From NCBI GenBank assembly GCA_020137815.1, contig WFME01000022.1, positions 1 to 25,944 on the forward strand: DNA of 25,944 nucleotides, read 5' to 3'. A program made the position numbers and the translations under genes. Of this stretch, positions 19,963-25,944 are shown piece after piece. The stretch's first letter is position 1, and every line of letters starts with the position of its first letter. Below the pieces are notes generated by a model. It had not been told where the DNA came from. It saw nothing but the letters and a program-made list of their open reading frames with translations, and searched no databases. Source of the stretch: Hormiphora californensis (Eukaryota; Ctenophora; Tentaculata; Cydippida; Pleurobrachiidae).

Positions 19963-19965
19963 TAA

Positions 19966-20322
19966 AGAGAAACAACGATTTTGCAGTACTAATATTCAAT
20001 TAAGAACAGGAGCTTTCGACTGATCTATGTCAGACGTCTTCAGCTATAACAACAATGAAAATGAAAGTGTTTATGTAGTGGAGAAGAGGATATGGGATCC
20101 GGGGAGGGGAGAGGAAGGGATGAGATCCGAGAAGGAAGATGCGATCCGAGAGGAGGGGATGGGGGAGGTTTTCAGTTGTTGTTGTTTGTGCCTCCCACTT
20201 CCAATCCCACAGCTGCTTCATGGTCCAGCGTGACCAGATCATCTACCCGAAGGTGAGATCAAGATTCATAGATATGTATCCCAGATCGGTCAGCTTTCGT
20301 TTCCTGAGGTCACAACACCAGG
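19966..20322. other. Purine-rich spacer
   Basis: No gene. 20083-20168 is G/A-rich on the plus strand with repeated GATCCGAGA-like words. It separates the CR1-like LINE from the 721-bp direct repeat. Confidence 0.5.
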
Positions 20323-21043
20323 TAAGGTGTCGTTTCCCCAGGAGGCGGAGCTTCCTTCTCCATGACCTCTGGATCATAAAGCATGTTGCTGTAGTTTTGC
20401 ACCTGTACTTTATTGTACAGGTCTTGGGTTTCACTCATAACTGGGGTTCCCTTTATAAGAGATGTAGCTTTGGACAGGATGAAAGCTGCCTTTTGACAGA
20501 GGTTACTTTCATTTTTGCGTACTTACCCTCTGGTTTAACGAACCAGTACATCCCGTTTGGGTTAACGGGCAGGGGTTTTGGCCCCTGTGGGTATTACGTC
20601 CCCTCCGATCTTGCTGTGTTGGTTGAGCACCTTTCCTCCCCATCTTAGCGGAATCGGTTGCTTCTGTTTATTAGTTTTGTGAGTTTGTTTAGGTTAAGTG
20701 TCTCGTTTCGAATTTGTATAATTCTTCGCTTATTGTGACTCACAATAAGAGGTGTCCGAGTTTATGTTTTGCCTCGTCTAGGTCCGGGCAAAACATGAGG
20801 ACATGTTCTGAGTTCTCTTTTACCTTACGGTGTGCAATTTGGTCGATTTTGTTGTCGTTGATTTGTTGGGCTGATGCCAGATTGTTTTGTCCTGATATGG
20901 CTTGTGTTAGTTGTCTTAGGCTTTTTGTCTTTAAACTTTATCATGTTGTACTGTTTGTATAGTTTTGGTAGTACTGCTGTAGTGAAAACGTTATACTTTT
21001 TCGTTTGTATTTCTTTGATGATCGTTTTATTTAAGTGTATCGA
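20323..21043 (-). repeat. 721-bp direct repeat, copy 1 (retroelement C-terminus)
   Basis: Nearly identical to 22414-23136. In the minus-strand sense it begins TCGATACACTTAAATAAAAC, carries the end of a reverse-transcriptase-type ORF (C-x-x-C...H...C knuckle), then about 400 bases of non-coding DNA with three consecutive hairpins and an AATAAA. This copy lacks two bases in the knuckle region, which shifts the frame. Confidence 0.9.
20401..20587 (-). other. Four hairpins in the 3' non-coding part of the repeat
   Basis: ACCTGTAC-TTTATT-GTACAGGT (20401-20422), TGGTT-5-AACCA (20531-20545), CCCGTT-6-AACGGG (20552-20569) and CAGGGG-6-CCCCTG (20570-20587). The last three are nearly contiguous. As RNA on the minus strand they would form a row of stems downstream of the ORF, perhaps a recognition structure for the reverse transcriptase; that role is inference. 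Confidence 0.6.
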
Positions 21044-21925
21044 CCAAGATAATACCCTCCGTCCCTTCTAAATACCCTCAAAGACCGCTATATACCCCTA
21101 ATAATATACTCGATGCCACTCAGACCGTTCTAGATACCCCTCAGACCCTACTAGATACCTCCAGAGCCAAGAGTCGGCTACAAGATACCACTCAGACTTT
21201 ACTAGATACCCCTCCGACCCTTCTAGATACCATTAGAGCCCGCTAGATATCCCTCAGAATGCCACTGAGACTCAACTGGATATCCCTCAGACTGCACTAA
21301 ATACCCCAAGACCCTTCTAGATACGCCTTAGACCGAATCTTTGCTCTGGACTCTGGAGGTATTGAGTAGGGTCTGAGGGGCATCTCGCACGGTTTGAGTG
21401 ACATCAAGTAGATTCTGAGGGGTATCTAGCACGGTCGGAGGGGTATCTAGTTGAGTCTCAGCGTTATCTTTTAGTCGACTCTTGGCTCTGGAGGTGTCTA
21501 GTGGGCTTTGATGGTATCTATAAGGATCGGAGTCGATTCTGAGGGTTATATAGCGGTCTTTGAGGGTATCTAGAAGGGTCGGAGGGGTATCTAGTCGATT
21601 CTGAGGGCTATATAGCGGTCTTTGGGGGTATCTAGAAGGGTCTTTGGGGTATCTAGCACGGTCTGAGTGGAATCTAGTATATTAGTAGGGGTATATAGCG
21701 GTCTTTGAGGGTATTTAGAAGGGACGGAGGGGTATCTAGTCGATTCTGAGGGCTATATAGCGGTCTTTGGGGGTATCTAGAAGGATCGGAGAGGTATCAA
21801 GTCGATTCTGAGGGCTATATAGTGGGCTCTGAGGGTATTTAGAAGGGTCTAAGAGGTATCTAAGAAGTTCTGATGGAGTTTTATGAAAGTTTAAGGGGGT
21901 ATTTAAGTGGAATTTAGAGTGTATC
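21044..21925. repeat. Inverted minisatellite, 21-bp units
   Basis: From 21044 to about 21339 the plus strand reads variants of CTAGATACCCCTCAGACCCTA. From about 21340 to 21925 the reverse complement appears instead (GGGTCTGAGGGGTATCTAG). The right part has a higher-order unit of about 63 bp made of three variants. The shared word around AGAGCCAAGAGTCG (21168) and CGACTCTTGGCTCT (21477) shows that the two halves are true inverted copies. Confidence 0.9.
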
Positions 21926-22413
21926 TAGTAAGATAAGATCTGGTCAATGTACCCAATTAAGCCCAATTATGTTAAATTAAGACATTTTTCACACCTCTGA
22001 GTTCCATTATATGCTCATAATCGTATTCACCGGTCAAAAACAGGTCATTATTCATGGCTGAGCCGTATAAATCGCATAATATCAAAGATTCGGCTATGCG
22101 CACATCCAATTATCCAATTAACCAATTAACCAATTGAGATAGGAACTTTTCATGGGTGTCTACCCCCACTAATGCGAGGACGCTACATATTTTAATGTCC
22201 TTAGATTTGTCTCTACTCATTTCCTAAAGAAAGTTACGTTTTTGGAATCAGGCTGAAAATACTGGTGCCGCGCCCACCCGGAAATGAGGGTCTTCCTCAC
22301 CTCCGATCGGCTGGAACTTTTTTTTGGTTATTCACAAGACCCATTAGGGTCACTTAGTGAAGGAATTAGCTTGTAAAGAATTTTGCCACTAATTTCGGCT
22401 ATCTTGCCCTAAC
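21926..22413. other. Spacer between minisatellite and copy 2
   Basis: No gene. Contains a short ATCCAATTAACCAATT tandem at 22107-22136 and a T-rich run at 22319-22325. Nothing else recognised. Confidence 0.5.
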
Positions 22414-23136
22414 TAAGGTGTCGTTTCCCCAGGAGGCGGAGCTTCCTTCTCCATGACCTCTGGATCATAAAGCATGTTGCTGTAGTTTTGCACCCGTACT
22501 TTATTGTACAGGTCTTGGGTTTCACTCATAACTGGGGTTCCCTTTATAAGAGATGTAGCTTTGGACAGGATGAAAGCTGCCTTTTGACAGAGGTTACTTT
22601 CATTTTTGCGTACTTACCCTCTGGTTTAACGAACCAGTACATCCCGTTTGGGTTAACGGGCAGGGGTTTTGGCCCCTGTGGGTATTACGTCCCCTCCGAT
22701 CTTGCTGTGTTGGTTGAGCACCTTTCCTCCCCATCTTAGCGGAATCGGTTGCTTCTGTTTATTAGTTTTGTGAGTTTGTTTAGGTTAAGTGTCTCGTTTC
22801 GAATTTGTATAATTCTTCGCTTATTGTGACTCACAATAAGAGGTGTCCGAGTTTATGTTTTGCCTCGTCTAGGTCCGGGCAAAACATGAGGACATGTTCT
22901 GAGTTCTCTTTTACCTTACACGGTGTGCAATTTGGTCGATTTTGTTGTCGTTGATTTGTTGGGCTGATGCCAGATTGTTTTGTCCTGATATGGCTTGTGT
23001 TAGTTGTCTTAGGCTTTTTGTCTTTAAACTTTATCATGTTGTACTGTTTGTATAGTTTTGGTAGTACTGCTGTAGTGAAAACGTTATACTTTTTCGTTTG
23101 TATTTCTTTGATGATCGTTTTATTTAAGTGTATCGA
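22414..23136 (-). repeat. 723-bp direct repeat, copy 2
   Basis: The other copy of the unit at 20323-21043, differing visibly only by one substitution near 22494 and two extra bases near 22920. Both copies start and stop at the same points. The ends are TAAGG...TCGA, not TG...CA, and no duplication flanks the pair. Confidence 0.9.
22831..23136 (-). pseudogene. C-terminal fragment of a retroelement ORF
   Basis: The minus-strand frame is open for about 100 codons from the repeat edge: KEIQTKKYNVFTTAVLPKLY, then NRPNCTPCKVKENSEHVLMF and CPDLDEAKHKLG before a stop. The C-x-x-C...H...C arrangement matches the knuckle found at the end of many non-LTR ORFs. No reverse transcriptase core is present. 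Family not assigned. Confidence 0.6.
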
Positions 23137-23307
23137 GATGACAGGTTACTAGTCATTTTATAGTTTAAATTTGATATGTGTGGTCGTCACTCCATTCAAG
23201 AGAGGTATGCGTAGTAAACTCCCCAAATGACGTGGGCTACGAAAGAAGTACCATGATGGTTTTTCTCCTACTCAGTCTGGAATTTTGCTGAGTAGTAGTC
23301 CCAGATA
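23137..23307. other. Spacer, nothing recognised
   Basis: Short unique stretch between the direct repeat and the 61-bp tandem repeat. No coding or repeat signal seen. Confidence 0.5.
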
Positions 23308-23489
23308 TCCCTTTATCCTGACCCAAGGCTGGGCAGCCAAGGCTGGGCGGTCAGGAGGGTGGTATGCCACCAGCTTGGAATTCCCTTTATCCTGACCCAA
23401 GGCTGGGAGGTCAGGAGGGTGGTATGCCACCAGCTTGGATTTCCCTTTTCCTGACCCAAGGCTGGGAGGTCAGGAGGGTGATGTGCCAT
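23308..23489. repeat. 61-bp tandem repeat, three copies
   Basis: Units start at about 23308, 23382 and 23443 with TCCCTTTATCCTGACCCAAG. Each contains CCTGACC...GGTCAGG and TGGTATGCCACCA, so each could fold. Unit 1 has an extra CAAGGCTGGGCAGC; unit 3 is shorter. Confidence 0.88.
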
Positions 23490-23893
23490 CTTCTGTTTCT
23501 CCCACCCTTTGCCTGATGGGCTTTAATGGCAAAGGACGGGTTTTGGCCGGTATTTAGCCATCTACTTTGGCCCAGTGCACAAGGCTGGGGAGATGGTGTA
23601 ATATCGGCCGGGGGGGGGGGGGTATCTCTATTCAGAGAGAGATGAGTCATGAGCGGATTAGAGAAAGGAAGAGAGAAAAACACACCACCCAAGGAGGGCA
23701 GCTCTGTTTCCTTGAAGTGGTATGTGAGATGCTCCAGGCAGTTCAAGAGCTTCATGGTTTACCCCGGGGTATGCCGGGTCACCCCTGAAGATTCCCTGCC
23801 TGGTCTGTAGGACACTATTGCTATCTAAAAAAATAGACATTAGCCGCGGCCTGCATCTCAAGGGCGTGGGAAGGAATCTCACCCTCCTAGTGT
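23490..23893. other. Spacer with poly-G run
   Basis: No gene supported. A run of about 13 G at 23610-23622 and a GA-rich stretch near 23634-23680. A short AAGGCTGGGG word near 23581 echoes the 61-bp repeat. Confidence 0.5.
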
Positions 23894-24437
23894 CACACTT
23901 GACAGGGTTGTTATGACGATTTGGCAAGGCCCCTGTTAATGTGTAGGATACGCAAGTGGTCTATCTCAACCCTATCATACACTAAGATGTTATTCAAGCA
24001 GCTATGAGCTTCATAACAGGGCAAAATGCAATGCGATACCTGAGACCACTTTTGGGAAAATTCCAGTTCTGACATTCACAAGACATTCTAAACATGAGTA
24101 GGATAAAAACCCGGGTACCAAAATGACCGCCAGACAATTTCCTACAACTCTTATGAGGAATTCAATGTGATCCGAACAATTTTGCACTTGTGCATTTTTC
24201 AAAACGTGAACCCGGTCGGATTTCATGAACACGTAATTTTGACTTTACGACGATATATCTGACGATTGGTAAGACTTGGAAAGTCAATCTTGCAACCAAA
24301 TGTTCGCCAGACAATTCTCTAGAACACTGTTTTTGTTAGAAACCATTTTGACCAATTTTTCGATCAGTTTTTTGTCGTTTAATGGAGCCCGGTCATGACC
24401 CAAAATCGCAGGTGATGCAAAGACAGTGGGCCACCTG
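23894..24437. mobile_element. Right-half copy of the 1.19-kb foldback element
   Basis: Matches 4435-4972 with scattered differences, from ACACTTGACAGGG to a degraded terminus (CAGTGGGCCACCTG) followed by TA at 24438-24439. The left half is missing. No coding capacity. Confidence 0.85.
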
Positions 24438-24449
24438 TATATCTAAAGT

Positions 24450-24498
24450 GGACTCTTTATCTACACTTACACTTTGAAAAAGTTTGGATAAAGAGTCC
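24450..24498. repeat. 12-bp stem-loop
   Basis: GGACTCTTTATC (24450-24461) and GATAAAGAGTCC (24487-24498) are perfect complements around 25 bases. It could be a tiny inverted-repeat element or chance. Confidence 0.75.
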
Positions 24499-24927
24499 GC
24501 CTTTGCAGACTCCTAACCTCACCCATTTCAACGATTAGGTCACATATACACATGCCCCGTTTTTGTTGTTGTTTAGTCTCCACATCCAGCTTATTCAACT
24601 CCCCATATTTACCATAAACACCGTCATCTCTCACTCTTGGCCGGATCAATTTTCAATACTTTGTCACCATGCACCCAATGATCTGAGAAACAAAGGGCCC
24701 CTCTTAAAAAATACCCACTTAAGAGCCAACTGAAGTTGATATCTCTTATAGATCAAATCCTTGTGTTTCAATAACATCATTCCCCTCCAACTGTGCGAGC
24801 CTCAGATTTTACTATTTATTAATACAGGGTGTTCTCACAAACCACTATTATTTTAATACCTCAACTTTCTCATCACTCACTCAACATCGTTTCACCTACC
24901 AGTACCAATTACCATCCTATCTCCAAT
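24499..24927. other. Spacer or 5' untranslated region of the R1/Jockey-like LINE
   Basis: No gene. A TACAGGGTGT word at 24823 resembles the end of the foldback element but is not followed by more homology. The stretch 24833-24927 is CA-rich and may be the leader of the following LINE. Confidence 0.45.
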
Positions 24928-25944
24928 ATGAAGTTCATCCAGCACAACTGTAGAAAGACCACTGTAGCTGCAACTGAGATTAGGATCAGATTAGAACACA
25001 ATGAAGCCGATATTGCCCTGGTTACAGAACCACCTATAAAAGGTCAGGGACTGAAAGCGGACGGGTTCGGCGCCCTCACTAGCCATGTTGGATCCAACGG
25101 GGGCAGAATAAGATCAACCGTCATCACAAAAGGATCGGGCTTAAGGCAAATACCTCAATTCAGTTCCGCAGACATGGTCGTGGTGAAGAGAGACAAACTG
25201 ACAAACTGACAAACTGGTGGTATGTTGTGTTTACTGGGCATCTGGTGAACCGTTGCCCGGGGCCCTTGGAGACCTGGCCTCATGGTGCGGTCTCGACTTG
25301 ATTATCGGAGGTGACTTCAACTGCCACGACTACCGCTGGGGAAACAGATCGGACAAACGTGGCGGAGATCTAGTAGACGTCATGGACAAGTACAACCTAA
25401 AATTGGTTAACACCCCAGGGGCTATGAAAGAAGGTCTATTACCGTAGAATCTAGAGGTCAATCGGTAACTCTCAACGACCTACCTGGTGGAGCCCAGGGT
25501 ACTATAGGTATGCCTCCAAAATGGAATTGTGTCACTACAGAGGTACTTTACCAGGTCAATGCAAAAGAATACGCCCAGGCAGTAGCGGAAGATTTTGCAG
25601 CGGTAGTCCCAGGGACATTGATCGGTAACATTATGGAGAGAGGACAATGGGTACTCAACACGATAGCATCATGGGCAACGAAACATGAGCATTGAGCTTG
25701 AGCTAAACCCTGAAAAAACCCGATTTGTGTTATTCGCCCACAAAAGGTTACCACCGATAGGACGAACTCTTTCCTATAATGGGCACCAGATAGAGGAGGC
25801 AAGTATCTACAAATATCTTGGGGTCACTCTGGACAACCGCCTATCATGGGTCCCACACTTTGAAGGGGTTATCAGGGATGCTAGGCGGATCGAAGGCGCA
25901 GCACTCTGCATATCGAGGGATGATTGGGGGTCCGGCATGAGAAC
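24928..25944 (+). pseudogene. R1/Jockey-like LINE, internally deleted, runs off the window
   Basis: Starts MKFIQHNCRKTTVAATEI with ADIALVTEPP, the first half of an AP endonuclease. The frame shifts at a triplicated ACAAACTG (25192-25215) and resumes at VCCVYWASGEPLPG to GGDFNCHDYRWG, the catalytic block. After about 25435 the sequence jumps to reverse-transcriptase motif B and later (SVTLNDLPGGAQGTIGMP, FAAVVPG, WVLNTIASWATK); the rest of the endonuclease and the palm with motif A are missing. The catalytic YADD position reads VAED. A further frame change near 25685 leads to ELNPEKTRFVLFAHK and YKYLGVTLDNRLSW. Dead copy. Confidence 0.85.

Noticed and set aside
20139-20648. 169-codon plus-strand frame
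   Set aside because: Opposite to the retroelement fragment and mostly non-coding 3' region with hairpins; its match at 22488 reflects DNA duplication.
20860-20900. Hammerhead ribozyme core in the direct repeat (CTGATG)
   Set aside because: The conserved A and GAAA parts are absent.
21044-21925. CRISPR-like array
   Set aside because: Units are contiguous and variable with no unique spacers, they flip orientation, and the genome is eukaryotic.
20323-23136. LTR retrotransposon flanked by 721-bp LTRs
   Set aside because: No TG...CA ends, no target duplication, no primer site inside, and the repeats contain the end of an ORF.
24011-24232. 73-codon minus-strand frame similar to 4548-4889
   Set aside because: Same foldback arm; shared DNA rather than a conserved protein.

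Overview
This looks like nuclear DNA of an invertebrate animal, possibly an early-branching or marine one; the species cannot be told. GT-AG introns, a eukaryotic tRNA-Lys sequence, CR1-like LINEs whose 3' ends carry short tandem repeats, a multi-exon PIF/Harbinger transposase gene, TA-flanked inverted-repeat elements and long (GA)n/(CT)n tracts all point that way. I see no bacterial-style operon, no CRISPR array and no convincing conserved host enzyme. The window is a graveyard of nested mobile elements. Most open frames in it are either retroelement reverse transcriptases or by-products of low-complexity DNA and inverted-repeat arms. Left part (1-3600): a small unrecognised three-exon gene on the minus strand (1040-2394) joins in perfect phase into a 122-residue protein. 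Its first intron holds a nearly perfect 138-bp-arm palindrome and its second a perfect 17-bp hairpin. To its right lie a 168-bp TA-flanked MITE and a 573-bp inverted-repeat element. Centre (3589-11630): a broken PIF/Harbinger-type transposase gene runs on the minus strand in at least seven recognisable exons. All three catalytic acidic residues are visible, but two exons show frame breaks. Three of its introns were invaded: a 1.19-kb foldback element sits in the last intron, a complete 3421-bp LTR retroelement lies 12 bp from a splice acceptor in another, and an 859-bp MITE plus a truncated relative sit in a third. The LTR element has no gag or pol. It is flanked by a 4-bp duplication and contains, next to the LTR at the primer-binding site, an entire tRNA-Lys(CUU) sequence with its CCA end. 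Just upstream of its TATA box, each LTR carries six GGTTG-NN-CAACC-type palindromes spaced 21-22 bp apart. Right-centre (12277-19962): a minus-strand reverse transcriptase with a C-terminal zinc knuckle and R2-like nuclease signature is split by a plus-strand CR1-like LINE whose ORF is still open for about 970 codons. A second CR1-like LINE lies next to it on the minus strand with a single stop codon. Right (19966-25944): a 721-bp sequence containing the C-terminus of another retroelement occurs twice in the same orientation, nearly identical, around a 0.9-kb minisatellite whose 21-bp units flip orientation at the middle. Further right are a 61-bp tandem repeat, half a copy of the foldback element, and an internally deleted R1/Jockey-like LINE that runs off the window end. 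How they act together: the intact CR1-like enzyme could act in cis, while the LTR element and the MITEs must rely on enzymes encoded elsewhere. The nesting gives a relative age order: the Harbinger gene and the R2-like element are older than the elements inserted into them.
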